From Haloarcula litorea (GTDB taxonomy: Archaea; Halobacteriota; Halobacteria; Halobacteriales; Haloarculaceae): DNA of 64,000 nucleotides. The position numbers and the translations under genes are program-made. The notes beneath the pieces are model-generated. The model did no database searches. It saw only the letters and a list, made by a program, of their open reading frames with translations, and was not told the DNA's origin. Numbering within the stretch: position 1 is the first letter of the stretch; each line of letters opens with the position of its first letter. Shown one piece after another: positions 46,772 to 55,588 of this stretch. The stretch is from the NCBI RefSeq assembly GCF_029338195.1, contig NZ_CP119779.1, positions 2,728,001-2,792,000 of the forward strand. The letters run 5' to 3'.

Positions 46772-49131
46772 AGGAGACCACTCTCCAGGGAGGTGCGTCC
46801 GCGGTACACTTGAACGCGCCGGGCGACCACCTCGACGAGGAAGACCGCGAGCGCGGCCAGCAGCGGAACCCACCCCCACGCCTCCCGGACCGTCCGGACG
46901 CGGGTCGCCTGCTGGCGGGCCTCCCGGGCGATCGCGGCCCCCTGGTCGGGCGTGTACGTCCGGCCGCCGGTCACCTCGACCAGCGAGTCGAGTTCCGTCG
47001 AACGACCGAACGCGCCGTACTCGGGCGGGTAGTTCGCCGCGTACTCCGTCTCGAGCACGTCGTCGTAGCCGGCCGACGCCGGGGTGAAGGTGCCCCGATA
47101 GAGCCCGTCGCCGAGGCGAGTGAACGTGACGTTCGGGGCCGACGGGCGCTCCTCGCCCCGGTAGGTCAGCGTCGTCTCGCGCCCGACGCGGGCGTCACCC
47201 ACGGCCGTGACGCCGGTCAGCGTCCGCGCCGGGTCGCCGATGGCGTAGTTGACCGACTTCGTGACGACCAGCGAGTCCGGGCGTTCGAGCAGGCCGTCGA
47301 GGGTGCCGTCGTCGCCGTAGGCCGTGATCGAGACGACTCGACCGAGACCGAAGCGCCACGAGGCGATCGCGGGCGTCCCGTCGGCGGTCGCCACCTGGTA
47401 GTCCGCGCCGGACTTGACCGAGACGCGGTTGGCCTGCCCGGGGTTCGCCGTCAGGGTCACCCCGGAGGTGATGAACGTCCCGCTGGTGACGATCGTCAGG
47501 TTCTGCCCGCTGTACTGTCGGGAGCTCCCCCCGAACAGCAGCCGCAGCCGCTGGGTCTCGTCGGCGGCGAAGTACGAGCCGCCGGACTCGCTGGCGATGG
47601 TCCGCAGCGTGCTCGTCTTGACGTTGCGTGCGGCCCCGACGGCGATGACGCGGATCCCCTCCCGGCCGAGGCGGTTGGCGACGGTCGCCGGGGCACCGAC
47701 CTCGTCGCGGCCGTCGCTCAGCAGGATGATCGTGCCCTCGCTGTCGCCCAGCAGTTCGTCGGCCCCTTCCAGTCCGATCGCGATGTCGGTCGCGCCGCCG
47801 CTCTGGAGCCGTCGGATGCGGTCGGCGATGCGGCTCCGGTTCCCGCCGAGGCGCTGGCGGTCGGCGACGCGGAAGGCCCGCTGATTGAACGCCACGACGC
47901 CGACCCGGTTGCCGTCGCCCAGCTGGTCGATCACGTCCAGCGCGACCGCCTTCTGGACGGCCAGTCCGGACTCGGCGCTGCCGGAGACGTCCACGAGCAA
48001 CACGATGTCCGTCGTCCCCCCGGTCGCGTTGCCGACCCGGACCGGCAGCATCGACGCGATGGAGGACTGCTCGTACCCGCCGTTCTCGTAGGCGTTGTCC
48101 CCGCCGACGACGACCAGACCGCCGCCGTCGATGACGTGTTCCTGGAGGGCGCTGACGTTGCCGAGCCGGGCGGCCGGTCGGTCCTGCACGACGACGGCGG
48201 TGTAGCCGCGCAGGTCGTCCGGCACCGTCGAGGCGTTGGTCACGTCGTACAGCGTGGTCAGGTAGTCCCGGAGCGGGTAGTCGTCGCCACCGACGTACAG
48301 CACGTCCGGCTGTTCGACGACCCGGACGCTCCGGTAGAAGACGTCGTTGCGCGCGAACACGTCCTCGCCGTCCACCGTCGCCGTCACGCGGTGTGGCCCG
48401 GTCTCGTTGAACGTGTGCGTGATCGCGACCGATCCCTCCGGACGGACGGACTCCGTCGTCACCGTCTCGCCGTCGACGGACACCTCGACGGTGGCGTTGC
48501 CCGACTGTTCGACGCTCGTCAGGGAGACGACGAACCGGGCCGGGAGTCCGGCACTGACCGTCTCCGGACCCCTGACGGCCACCGCGCGTTCGGTCCGGCT
48601 CGGTTCGACGGCGACGCTGCTGACCGTCGCGTTGAGCTGTCGGGCCTGCTCGGCGGCCGTCGACAGGCTCCGGCCGCCGGTCACCTGTCCGTCCGAGACG
48701 ACGACGACGGTCCCGTTCTCCCGGAGGTTCGCGCTGACCCCGTCCCCGATCCGCGACTCCGTGCCGCTGCCGACGGTGGCCGTGGTCACGGGGACCCCCG
48801 CGGCCTCGATGTCCTCGACCAGCGCCGCCGTGCGGTCCGGGTAGACCGCCATACTGTCGGACTCGTCGGTCAGCAGGGTCACGCGCGGCTCGCCGGGCGT
48901 CTCGCGCGTCTGGACCGTGTACGGTCCGGCGGCGGCCGTGACGAGCAGCGTGACGACGAGGACGCGGCTGGCGAACAGGAGCCGGCGGCTCCGCGTCGAG
49001 GCCGAGCGGGGACCGCGCTCCCCGCGGAAGAGGAGAACGGCGAGCAGGGCCACGGCGACCGGCAACAGCGCGAGCGGCCACAGGTGCTCGACGCCGACCG
49101 TCAGCCCGTCCGCGAGGGTGTACGACACCAT
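46768..49131 (-). CDS. Large von Willebrand factor A-domain membrane protein (787 aa)
   Basis: A 787-aa protein with two N-terminal helices (about 16-35 and 50-70) and one C-terminal helix (about 752-772). A degenerate VWA-like segment (TLLTDESDSMAVYP) near residue 85 lacks the DxSxS form, whereas a second VWA domain at about 385-560 has an intact metal motif LLVDVSGSAESG and LLSDGRDE. A glutamine-amidotransferase-like region (about 275-370, GGGLVVVGGDNAYENGG) lies between. This arrangement resembles bacterial BatA/BatB-like or large GATase-VWA envelope proteins. The bulk faces outside. Its stop and start overlap the neighbours. Confidence 0.88.
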   Translation of the reverse strand: MVSYTLADGLTVGVEHLWPLALLPVAVALLAVLLFRGERGPRSASTRSRRLLFASRVLVVTLLVTAAAGPYTVQTRETPGEPRVTLLTDESDSMAVYPDRTAALVEDIEAAGVPVTTATVGSGTESRIGDGVSANLRENGTVVVVSDGQVTGGRSLSTAAEQARQLNATVSSVAVEPSRTERAVAVRGPETVSAGLPARFVVSLTSVEQSGNATVEVSVDGETVTTESVRPEGSVAITHTFNETGPHRVTATVDGEDVFARNDVFYRSVRVVEQPDVLYVGGDDYPLRDYLTTLYDVTNASTVPDDLRGYTAVVVQDRPAARLGNVSALQEHVIDGGGLVVVGGDNAYENGGYEQSSIASMLPVRVGNATGGTTDIVLLVDVSGSAESGLAVQKAVALDVIDQLGDGNRVGVVAFNQRAFRVADRQRLGGNRSRIADRIRRLQSGGATDIAIGLEGADELLGDSEGTIILLSDGRDEVGAPATVANRLGREGIRVIAVGAARNVKTSTLRTIASESGGSYFAADETQRLRLLFGGSSRQYSGQNLTIVTSGTFITSGVTLTANPGQANRVSVKSGADYQVATADGTPAIASWRFGLGRVVSITAYGDDGTLDGLLERPDSLVVTKSVNYAIGDPARTLTGVTAVGDARVGRETTLTYRGEERPSAPNVTFTRLGDGLYRGTFTPASAGYDDVLETEYAANYPPEYGAFGRSTELDSLVEVTGGRTYTPDQGAAIAREARQQATRVRTVREAWGWVPLLAALAVFLVEVVARRVQVYRGRTSLESGLL

Positions 49132-50924
49132 CAGAGGTCACCCCGCCGGCCGAGGTAGGCCAGTTCGACGAGCGCGAGCAGCAGGGCTCCGACGGCGGCG
49201 AACTCCGTCAGCCGCCGGGGGACGGTCCGCTGCTCCTCCCGCGTGAGGTTCCCGGTGGGTCCCTCGCGGGCCGCCAGCGGAGCGGCGGCGACGTCGGACT
49301 CGCGTTCGTCGAGCAGCGACGCGCTCACGGACCTGTTCGCGCCCGCGTAGAACCCCTGTCGCCGGAGCGTCACGGTCGGCCCGGCGACGGCCCCGTCCGG
49401 CCCCTCGACGCGCTCGGCGTCGAGTCTGACGCGGTCGCCGGTCGCGTAGTTCAGCGCGCTCAGCGGCCGCCGGTCGGCGAGGTGGAACGCGGCCCGCTTC
49501 CAGAACACCGGGTACTGGTAGTTGAACTTGAAGCTCGACTGCTCCTCGATGTACCCGTAGTAGAGCACCCGACCGCCGTTCCGCTCGTCGGTCGCGAGCA
49601 GCGGCGTCCCGTCGCCCAGCGTCACGAGCGCTGTCCCGCGCGCGAGCGAGCCAGAGACGTACTCGTCGGGCGGCTGGAAGTCGATCCCCCGCGTCAGTTC
49701 GCTCTGCCGGGTGGTCCCGACGGTCGCCCCGGTTCGGACACCGCCGGGCTCGATCAGCAGGAGGTCGCCGTACTGCGCGGGGACGTCCGACTGGGCCTGT
49801 ATCGCCACGCCACCGCCCTCGGCGACGACCTCGCGGCCGGCCTCGACGTTCCCCGGCAGCAGCGAGTCGGGGTCGACGTTGCTGTAAATGACGACGTCGT
49901 AGCCGTCCGCGACCGTCGTCGGCGGGCTGTCGACGGTGAGCTCGACCTGATCGACGACCGAGAGCGCGGTCGTCAGGTACCGGTTCCGGTCGTTGGTGAG
50001 GACGAGCACGTCGACGGTCGGGTCCTCGGGGGCCGCGATCGCGACGCTGTCGTCGGTGGGGAACCCGTCGCCCGGCGAGAGCCGGGCGCGGCTCCGCCCG
50101 GCCGGGACCGGGAGCGTCACCGTCCCCACGTCGCCGCTCCCGAGCCGGAGGGTCTCCTGCCGGTCGCCGAGCGAGACGGTCCGTGTCACCGCCTCGTCGC
50201 CGTAGTTCTTCACCGACAGCGTCACCGACGCCTGGGAGAACGTCCGGTCGACGAAGCCGACGTTGGCCGTGCCGCCGCCGGCGAACTGCCGGAGCGAGAC
50301 CGAGATCTCGCGGCTGCGCGCCGTCGTGACGGCGCTCGTCCAGTCGTCGCCGGCGAAGTCGCTGAGGACGACGATCCGTGCGTTCTCACCCACCAGCGCC
50401 GCCGCCTGCGAGATCGCCCCCCGGAGGTCGCCGCCGCTGTCGGTGACGCGCAACTCGGTCAGCGCGGCCCGCGCGTCGCTCGGCGGGACCCGCTGTCTGA
50501 CGACCGTGCCGCCGTCGGCGGTCGTGACGACCGAGGTGGTGCTCGTCACCTCGTCGTCGGCCGCGGCCACCGCGCGCTGGAACCGAGTCTCGTCGCCGTC
50601 TGTCGTCGCCATACTGGCGCTCGTGTCGACGACCAGCACCGTCTCCTCGACCGCCGCTCGCTCGGCCACGGGGACGTACGGGGTCGCCAGCCCGACGGCG
50701 AGTGACAGCACCACGAGTACCTGCAGGAGGAGCAGGAGGCTGCGGGAGAGGCGTTCGAGCAGCGGCGAAGTGGCGTCCTGTCGCTGCTCGTCGACCAGAA
50801 ACCGGAACGTCGGTAGTTCCACCCGCTCGGGCTCCGGTCGGACGAGGTACAGCAGGACGATGGGGACGGCGGCGAGGAGGGCAAGGAGGCCGGTGGGGGT
50901 GAGGAACCAATCGGCGAGGGCCAT
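49131..50924 (-). CDS. BatA-like VWA membrane protein (597 aa)
   Basis: A 597-aa protein with the N-terminal BatA/aerotolerance-type helix pair (ADWFLTPTGLLALLAAVPIVLLYLVRP and a second at about 55-78), then a VWA-like domain with VLVVDTSASMATTD and VVLSDFAG, a long beta-rich part, and a C-terminal helix (about 570-590). BatA proteins in Bacteroides and Leptospira affect oxidative-stress tolerance and work with MoxR. It is the first gene of the operon and its stop shares one base with the next start. A minus-strand GATATC (50948-50953) about 26 bases before the ATG is a likely TATA box. Confidence 0.9.
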   Translation of the reverse strand: MALADWFLTPTGLLALLAAVPIVLLYLVRPEPERVELPTFRFLVDEQRQDATSPLLERLSRSLLLLLQVLVVLSLAVGLATPYVPVAERAAVEETVLVVDTSASMATTDGDETRFQRAVAAADDEVTSTTSVVTTADGGTVVRQRVPPSDARAALTELRVTDSGGDLRGAISQAAALVGENARIVVLSDFAGDDWTSAVTTARSREISVSLRQFAGGGTANVGFVDRTFSQASVTLSVKNYGDEAVTRTVSLGDRQETLRLGSGDVGTVTLPVPAGRSRARLSPGDGFPTDDSVAIAAPEDPTVDVLVLTNDRNRYLTTALSVVDQVELTVDSPPTTVADGYDVVIYSNVDPDSLLPGNVEAGREVVAEGGGVAIQAQSDVPAQYGDLLLIEPGGVRTGATVGTTRQSELTRGIDFQPPDEYVSGSLARGTALVTLGDGTPLLATDERNGGRVLYYGYIEEQSSFKFNYQYPVFWKRAAFHLADRRPLSALNYATGDRVRLDAERVEGPDGAVAGPTVTLRRQGFYAGANRSVSASLLDERESDVAAAPLAAREGPTGNLTREEQRTVPRRLTEFAAVGALLLALVELAYLGRRGDL

Positions 50925-51095
50925 CGGGGCGTATGTCGAATCGCTACGATATCCCTCTTGTGTTGGTTTCGACTGTGACTGATCGGGACGACCACCGCTC
51001 TGTGACCGGGGAGCGCGGACCGATCCGACCCACACCCGAGAGCGGTCCACCGAAATATAAGTGTAAAAATTGTTTTGTAAGAATATGATGATTAT

Positions 51096-51107
51096 CTATA
51101 AATAATA
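51096..51107 (+). promoter_or_regulatory. TATA box for the formaldehyde dehydrogenase-like gene
   Basis: CTATAAATAATA is the strongest TATA box in the window and lies in a 60-base AT-rich run. The expected start of transcription is near 51126-51130, about 12-16 bases before the ATG. Confidence 0.7.
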
Positions 51108-51125
51108 CCCGACCGACAGTCCGTG

Positions 51126-51141
51126 TGGTGTTACTACACCA
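51126..51141 (+). promoter_or_regulatory. Palindromic operator at the transcription start of the dehydrogenase gene
   Basis: TGGTGT-TACT-ACACCA is a perfect 6-bp inverted repeat with a 4-base spacer. It covers the predicted transcription start and touches the start codon, so a bound protein would block transcription. The regulator is not identified in the window. Confidence 0.5.
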
Positions 51142-52305
51142 ATGTCTATGAACGCTGTCGTGTATCAGGGGCCCCACGAGGTCGCCGTAGAGGAGGTAGA
51201 GGAACCGGAGATCGAGCATCCGAACGACGTCATAATCGACATCACGACCACGTGCATCTGCGGGTCCGACCTGCATATGTACGAGGGGCGGACCGCCGCC
51301 GAACCGGGGATCGTCTTCGGCCACGAGAACATGGGCGTCGTCTCCGAGGTGGGCGAGGCCGTCTCTAGCCTGGAGGAAGGGGACCGCGTCGTCGCGCCGT
51401 TCAACGTCGCCTGCGGCTTCTGTGAGAACTGCGAGGACGGCTACACAGGGTTCTGTACGAACGTCAACCCCGGCTTCGCCGGCGGGGCCTACGGCTACGT
51501 CGCGATGGGGCCGTACAAGGGCGGGCAGGCGGAGAAACTCCGCATCCCCTACGCCGACTTCAACGCGCTCCAGCTCCCGGAGGGCGACGAACACGAGGAC
51601 GCGTTCTCCCTGCTCGCGGACATCTTCCCGACTGGGTGGCACGGCACCGAACTGGCCAACCTCGAACCGGGCGACTCGGTCGCCATCTACGGGGCCGGTC
51701 CGGTCGGGCTGATGGCCGCCTACAGCGCGAAGATCAAGGGAGCCGCCGAGATCTACTCCGTCGACCGCGTCCCCTCCCGCCTCGAACTCGCGGAGGAGCA
51801 CTGCGACGCCACGACGATCAACTTCGAGGAGGGCGACCCGGTCGAGCAGATCATGGACGAGCACGGCGGCGAGGTCGACAAGGGCGTCGACGCCGTCGGC
51901 TACCAGGCCATCGACCCGGACAAGGAGGCCGACGACGCGTACGACCCGGCCCGCGAGAACCCGGCCGTCGTCATCAACAACCTCATCCGGACGGTCAAAC
52001 CCACCGGCGAACTCGGCATCCCCGGTCTGTACGTCCCCGAGGACCCCGGCGCGCCCGACGACATGGCCGCGCAGGGCCGGCTCGGCATCGACTTCGGCCT
52101 CCTCTTCGAGAAGGGCCAGAAGCTCGGCACCGGCCAGTGTAACGTCAAGTCCTACAACCGCGAACTGCGCGACCTCATCATCGAGGGCCGGGCCGACCCG
52201 AGCTGGGTCGTCTCTCACCGCGTGGGCCTCGAAGAGGCCCCCGAGATGTACGAGAAGTTCGACGACCGCGAGGAGGGCGTCACGAAGGTCCTGCTGGAGC
52301 CGTAA
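51142..52305 (+). CDS. Zinc-dependent alcohol/formaldehyde dehydrogenase (FdhA-like)
   Basis: A 387-aa medium-chain dehydrogenase. The catalytic zinc site has CICGSDLHMY and GHENMG; the structural zinc loop has CGFCENCEDGYTGFC; the NAD-binding motif is IYGAGPVGLM. The long C-terminal insert (EADDAYDPARENPAVVINN) matches the glutathione-independent formaldehyde dehydrogenase group of Pseudomonas putida type. It would oxidise formaldehyde or a related aldehyde/alcohol with NAD. A second in-frame ATG two codons later is an equal start choice. The strong TATA box and operator suggest tight induction. Confidence 0.9.
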   Translation: MSMNAVVYQGPHEVAVEEVEEPEIEHPNDVIIDITTTCICGSDLHMYEGRTAAEPGIVFGHENMGVVSEVGEAVSSLEEGDRVVAPFNVACGFCENCEDGYTGFCTNVNPGFAGGAYGYVAMGPYKGGQAEKLRIPYADFNALQLPEGDEHEDAFSLLADIFPTGWHGTELANLEPGDSVAIYGAGPVGLMAAYSAKIKGAAEIYSVDRVPSRLELAEEHCDATTINFEEGDPVEQIMDEHGGEVDKGVDAVGYQAIDPDKEADDAYDPARENPAVVINNLIRTVKPTGELGIPGLYVPEDPGAPDDMAAQGRLGIDFGLLFEKGQKLGTGQCNVKSYNRELRDLIIEGRADPSWVVSHRVGLEEAPEMYEKFDDREEGVTKVLLEP

Positions 52306-52319
52306 CGCGACGACCCGAC

Positions 52320-52327
52320 GTTTTTTC
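52320..52327 (+). terminator. Oligo-T terminator after the dehydrogenase gene
   Basis: A run of six T (52321-52326) begins 16 bases after the dehydrogenase stop codon, the simple signal typical of archaeal termination. No stable stem precedes it. Confidence 0.5.
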
Positions 52328-52367
52328 GACCGGTACGGCTATGCCCGACTGGCCGCTACGGTGACAT

Positions 52368-52526
52368 ATGTGTCAGTACTGCACGTACCGGGACCAAGAG
52401 GGGTGGTCGCAGTTGCTGGAGTACGACGAGACCTACCAGACGGCCGTCGCCGCCGAGACGGCGTCGACCTACGGCTTCCACGAGTCGTGGGACGAACTCA
52501 AGGAGGACGTGGGCTACGGCGCGTAG
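52368..52526 (+). CDS. CxxC micro-protein (52 aa)
   Basis: A 52-residue protein starting MCQYCTYRDQEGW and ending EDVGYGA, with one N-terminal CxxC pair, acidic and aromatic-rich. CTATGC about 25 bases upstream may serve as a TATA element for a leaderless mRNA. It ends against the stop of the convergent COG0523 metallochaperone gene. I do not know a family name; similar N-terminal CxYC peptides occur in haloarchaea. It may bind zinc or another metal. Confidence 0.65.
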   Translation: MCQYCTYRDQEGWSQLLEYDETYQTAVAAETASTYGFHESWDELKEDVGYGA

Positions 52527-53651
52527 TCAGGCCTCGCGCGGGAACGGGTCGTCCTCTTCGTCCGCCGCCGCCCGTTCCTCGTCGGTCGCGAGACAGCCGT
52601 CGAGCGACTCGATCAGTTCGTCCTCGTCGAGGTCCCGACCGATGACGACGAACCGCGTCTCGGGGTCGTCCTCGCCCCACTCGCCGATGGGGCCGGCCCG
52701 GACGTTCGGCCCCGCCCGACTCACGCCCAGCACCGTCTCGGGCCTGCTCGCCACCCAGACGAACCCCTTCGCTCGGACCACGTCCCCCTCCCACTCGTCG
52801 AGCCACGCGTCGAACCGCTCGGGGTGGAACGGCCGCTCCCGGCGGTAGACGACGGACTCGACGCCGTGTTCCTCGGCAGCCGAGACACTGCCGTGGTCGT
52901 GGTCAGCGTGGTCGTGTCCGTGCTCGGCGGCGTCCGCGAGCGCCCGCTTCCAGCCCTGCTCCCGTTTCGCCGCCTCGAAGTCGAACAGCCCGGTCCCGAG
53001 GACCGCCTCGGGGTCGACCTCGCTGAACGTGGTCCGGTACAGCGTCGCCCGCGGCTGGAGTTCCCGGATCGCCGCCTCCACTTCGTCGAGCGTGTCGTCG
53101 GGTACCATATCACACTTGTTCAGCAGCAGCACGTCACAGAACTCGATCTGGTCGACGAGCACCTCCGTCAGCGGGCGCTCCGGGTCCGGGGCGGCGTCGG
53201 GCAGCGACTCCTCGGGGTCGAAGGCCTTCCAGAACCCGAATGCGTCGACCACCGAGACTGTCGTGTCCAGACGGAACCGGTCCGGCAGACTCCCCTCCTC
53301 GGTCCCGACGGTGAGCGTCCGCGCGATGGGGACCGGTTCGCTGATGCCCGAGGCCTCGACGACGAGGTAGTCGAACTCCCGGCGCTCCGCGAGCCGCGTC
53401 ACCTCGGTCACGAGGTCGTCCTGCAGCCGACAGCAGATACAGCCGTTCGAGAGGTCCACGATCCCCTCCTCCGCGCTCTCGGCCAGCAGCTCCGCGTCGA
53501 CGTTCACCTCGCCCATGTCGTTGACGACGACCGCGAGCCGTCGGTCGCCGGGCTCTTCCAGCAGTCGGTTGACGAGCGTCGTCTTCCCCGCGCCGAGCGG
53601 TCCGCTGACGAGGGTCGTCGGGATCGTGTCACCGTCGGTGAACGAACTCAT
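52527..53651 (-). CDS. CobW/COG0523-family GTP-dependent metallochaperone
   Basis: A 374-aa G3E GTPase. The P-loop is GPLGAGKTTL, the metal-binding CxCC motif is NGCICCRLQ, the nucleotide specificity motif is NKCD, and a switch-linked EASGISEP follows Walker B. A His-rich metal buffer HGHDHADHDHG lies before the C-terminal CobW_C domain. The family delivers zinc, cobalt or other metals to client enzymes. Start MSSFTDGDT is chosen so that the P-loop falls near residue 17. Neither a nitrile hydratase nor a B12 gene is adjacent, so zinc is the likelier metal. Confidence 0.93.
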   Translation of the reverse strand: MSSFTDGDTIPTTLVSGPLGAGKTTLVNRLLEEPGDRRLAVVVNDMGEVNVDAELLAESAEEGIVDLSNGCICCRLQDDLVTEVTRLAERREFDYLVVEASGISEPVPIARTLTVGTEEGSLPDRFRLDTTVSVVDAFGFWKAFDPEESLPDAAPDPERPLTEVLVDQIEFCDVLLLNKCDMVPDDTLDEVEAAIRELQPRATLYRTTFSEVDPEAVLGTGLFDFEAAKREQGWKRALADAAEHGHDHADHDHGSVSAAEEHGVESVVYRRERPFHPERFDAWLDEWEGDVVRAKGFVWVASRPETVLGVSRAGPNVRAGPIGEWGEDDPETRFVVIGRDLDEDELIESLDGCLATDEERAAADEEDDPFPREA

Positions 53652-53737
53652 ACGGAACGACTGGGCGCGCCGACGTATCAATCCACGGTGCAGGCCTCGG
53701 GGGCGGTCGATGCCGGGCCGCCGGCCGACGACCCGCA

Positions 53738-53746
53738 GTTATTTGG
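53738..53746 (+). promoter_or_regulatory. TATA box for the AglJ-like gene
   Basis: GTTATTTGG is centred about 28 bases before the ATG at 53770. It supports this start and a leaderless mRNA, rather than the longer open frame upstream. Confidence 0.55.
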
Positions 53747-53769
53747 GCCCGCGTGGCCGACAGTCGGTA

Positions 53770-54795
53770 ATGGCCGACCGCGACGACGTGTGCGTGCTGC
53801 TCCCCGCCTACGACGAGGCCGAGACGATCGAGCCGGTCGTCGAGGGGTTCCGCGCGCAGGGGTTCGAGAACGTCCTCGTCATCGACGGCGGATCGACGGA
53901 CGGGACCCGCGACCTGGCGGCCGCGGCCGGCGCTCGCGTCGTCGAACAGACGACCGGCGGCGAGGGCAGCGGCAAGGGACAGGCCATCCGGGAGGCCGTC
54001 GAACGCCACATCGACGCCGAGTTCGTCCTGATGGCCGACGCCGACGAGACGTACCGTCCCGAGGACGCCGACCGGATGCTCGAACCGCTGTTCGAGGGGC
54101 GGGCAGACCACGTCATCGGTAACCGCTTCGCCGAGATGGAGGCCGGCGCGATGACCCGACTCAATCAGGTCGGGAACACGATCATCAACTGGGCGTTCTC
54201 GGTGATCCACGGCCACTACTACACGGACATCCTCTCGGGCTACCGTGCGTTTACCCGGGAGTCCTTCGAGCAGCTGTCGCTGTCCTCCGAGGGGTTCGGT
54301 ATCGAGACGGAGATGGCCGTCGAGTGCGTCAAGCACGGCCAGCGGACCGTCGTCGTCCCCATCACCTACCGACCGCGGCCCGACGAGTCCGAGACGAACC
54401 TCCACCCGCTGCGGGACGGGGCGACGATCATCGTCACCCTCTACCGGATGGCCAAGACCAACAACCCGCTGTTCTACTTCGGCAGCGTCGGGTTCGGCTC
54501 GATCGGGCTGGGGGTCCTGCTGGGAGTCTACGTCGTCTACGAGTGGGTCGTCAGGAGCATCTCACACGAGGTCATCGCGATGGTCGGCGGCATCGCCATC
54601 GTGCTGGGGATCCAGCTGCTGATGTTCGGGGTCCTCTCGGATATGATCGTGACGGTCAACCGCGAGCAGACCCGCCGCCTGGAGCAGATCGCGCGGCAGA
54701 TGAGCACCGAGGTGGAGGTCGGCGACGGCGACGAGTCGGCGACACGGGAGACGGACACCGAGACCACCGTGGCACCGGGCGACCGGCAGCGCTAG
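53770..54795 (+). CDS. aglJ: AglJ-like dolichyl-phosphate glycosyltransferase
   Basis: A 341-aa GT2-family enzyme. Motifs: VCVLLPAYDEAETI, VIDGGSTDGT, GSGKGQAIREA, MADADETY (metal-binding acidic motif), HVIGNRFAEM, DILSGYRAF and a C-terminal pair of membrane helices (about 240-265 and 272-295) with a charged tail. The layout is that of AglJ, which in Haloferax adds the first hexose to dolichol phosphate in N-glycosylation; the identification rests on remembered similarity. It would feed the pathway ending with the AglB encoded about 19 kb away. It converges with the next gene, overlapping by 4 bases. Confidence 0.78.
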   Translation: MADRDDVCVLLPAYDEAETIEPVVEGFRAQGFENVLVIDGGSTDGTRDLAAAAGARVVEQTTGGEGSGKGQAIREAVERHIDAEFVLMADADETYRPEDADRMLEPLFEGRADHVIGNRFAEMEAGAMTRLNQVGNTIINWAFSVIHGHYYTDILSGYRAFTRESFEQLSLSSEGFGIETEMAVECVKHGQRTVVVPITYRPRPDESETNLHPLRDGATIIVTLYRMAKTNNPLFYFGSVGFGSIGLGVLLGVYVVYEWVVRSISHEVIAMVGGIAIVLGIQLLMFGVLSDMIVTVNREQTRRLEQIARQMSTEVEVGDGDESATRETDTETTVAPGDRQR

Positions 54796-55118
54796 AAGGG
54801 GACCAGCGAGCGCAGCTGCGAGAGCAGGCTGGCACCGGTGGCGTCGCGCTTGCGCTCGAACACCGGGTGGAGCGCGTTCAGGAGTTCCTGCTCGTTCTCG
54901 AACTGCCGGGCGTTCACCTCGTCTAACGCCTCGGCCACGCTGATCGTGTGACCGGCGGCGTTGAACGGTACCTCGACGTGCCCCACTCGCTCACGGACGG
55001 TCCGCGCGTCGGCCGGATACTCGATGTCGTGCTCGGACAGGCGGGCGTCCAGCGCCGCGATGCCGAACTCGATGACGTCCGGTTCGTCGCTGTCGTCCGA
55101 CGGTGGCCGTACTCCCAT
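54792..55118 (-). CDS. Conserved haloarchaeal protein, DUF5789-like (108 aa)
   Basis: A 108-aa soluble acidic protein (VIEFGIAALDARLSEHDIEYPADARTV, then a helical C terminus LSQLRSLVPF). It resembles a small haloarchaeal family annotated DUF5789; that assignment is from memory. There is no catalytic motif. It stands alone, 48 bases from the HxlR gene on the same strand. Confidence 0.75.
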   Translation of the reverse strand: MGVRPPSDDSDEPDVIEFGIAALDARLSEHDIEYPADARTVRERVGHVEVPFNAAGHTISVAEALDEVNARQFENEQELLNALHPVFERKRDATGASLLSQLRSLVPF

Positions 55119-55166
55119 TACTCGCGTTGACGGTCCGGTCCCTGGAAAAGCCTACGCTCTCGGGGG

Positions 55167-55520
55167 CTACCCCTGGCAGGCGGCCAGCCACTCCTCTGCC
55201 CAGCCCTCGATCTCGTCGAACACCGGACAGAGCGACCGCCCCTTGTCGGTCAGTTCGTAGTAGGTCGCGACCGGCGCGTCCTCCTCCAGCCGCCGCTCGA
55301 CGAAGTCCATCTCCTGGAGGTCGTCGAGGACGCGCGAGAGCGTGCGGGAACTCGCGTCGGTCGCCCGCTTGAGCTCGTTGAACCGCCGCTCCCCGTTCTG
55401 GAGTTCGTGGAGGACGACGAGCCGCCACTTCGACCCGATCTGCTCCATCGACTCGACGATCGCACAGGGTCCTTCCTCCGCTTCGGTCTCGGCCGCCTCT
55501 GAGAACACTTCCGATGACAT
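55167..55520 (-). CDS. HxlR-family winged-helix regulator
   Basis: A 117-aa winged-helix protein with the HxlR/MarR-like core: EGPCAIVESMEQIGSKWRLVVLHEL, RRFNELKRA, SSRTLSRVLDDLQ and the wing VATYYELTDKGRSL. The Cys just before the core (GPCAI) is the position used for redox or electrophile sensing in some HxlR members, and a second Cys is near the C terminus. It is divergent from doxX, and a perfect palindrome lies in the shared region, so it probably represses doxX and itself. Confidence 0.92.
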   Translation of the reverse strand: MSSEVFSEAAETEAEEGPCAIVESMEQIGSKWRLVVLHELQNGERRFNELKRATDASSRTLSRVLDDLQEMDFVERRLEEDAPVATYYELTDKGRSLCPVFDEIEGWAEEWLAACQG

Positions 55521-55555
55521 CGGTGTTACCTACTGTCCTCTATGTCCGGGAAGCG

Positions 55556-55562
55556 ATAAATA
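55556..55562 (+). promoter_or_regulatory. TATA box in the HxlR-DoxX divergent promoter
   Basis: ATAAATA lies about 30 bases before the ATG of the 22-codon frame at 55589. Its reverse complement TATTTAT could also serve the HxlR gene with a leader of about 12 bases. Confidence 0.55.
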
Positions 55563-55578
55563 GGTTCGGATACGAACC
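55563..55578. promoter_or_regulatory. Palindromic operator in the HxlR-DoxX promoter
   Basis: GGTTCG-GATA-CGAACC is a perfect 6-bp inverted repeat with a 4-base spacer, immediately downstream of the TATA box on the plus strand. It is a good candidate site for the neighbouring HxlR protein. Confidence 0.55.
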
Positions 55579-55588
55579 AAGTAACGTG

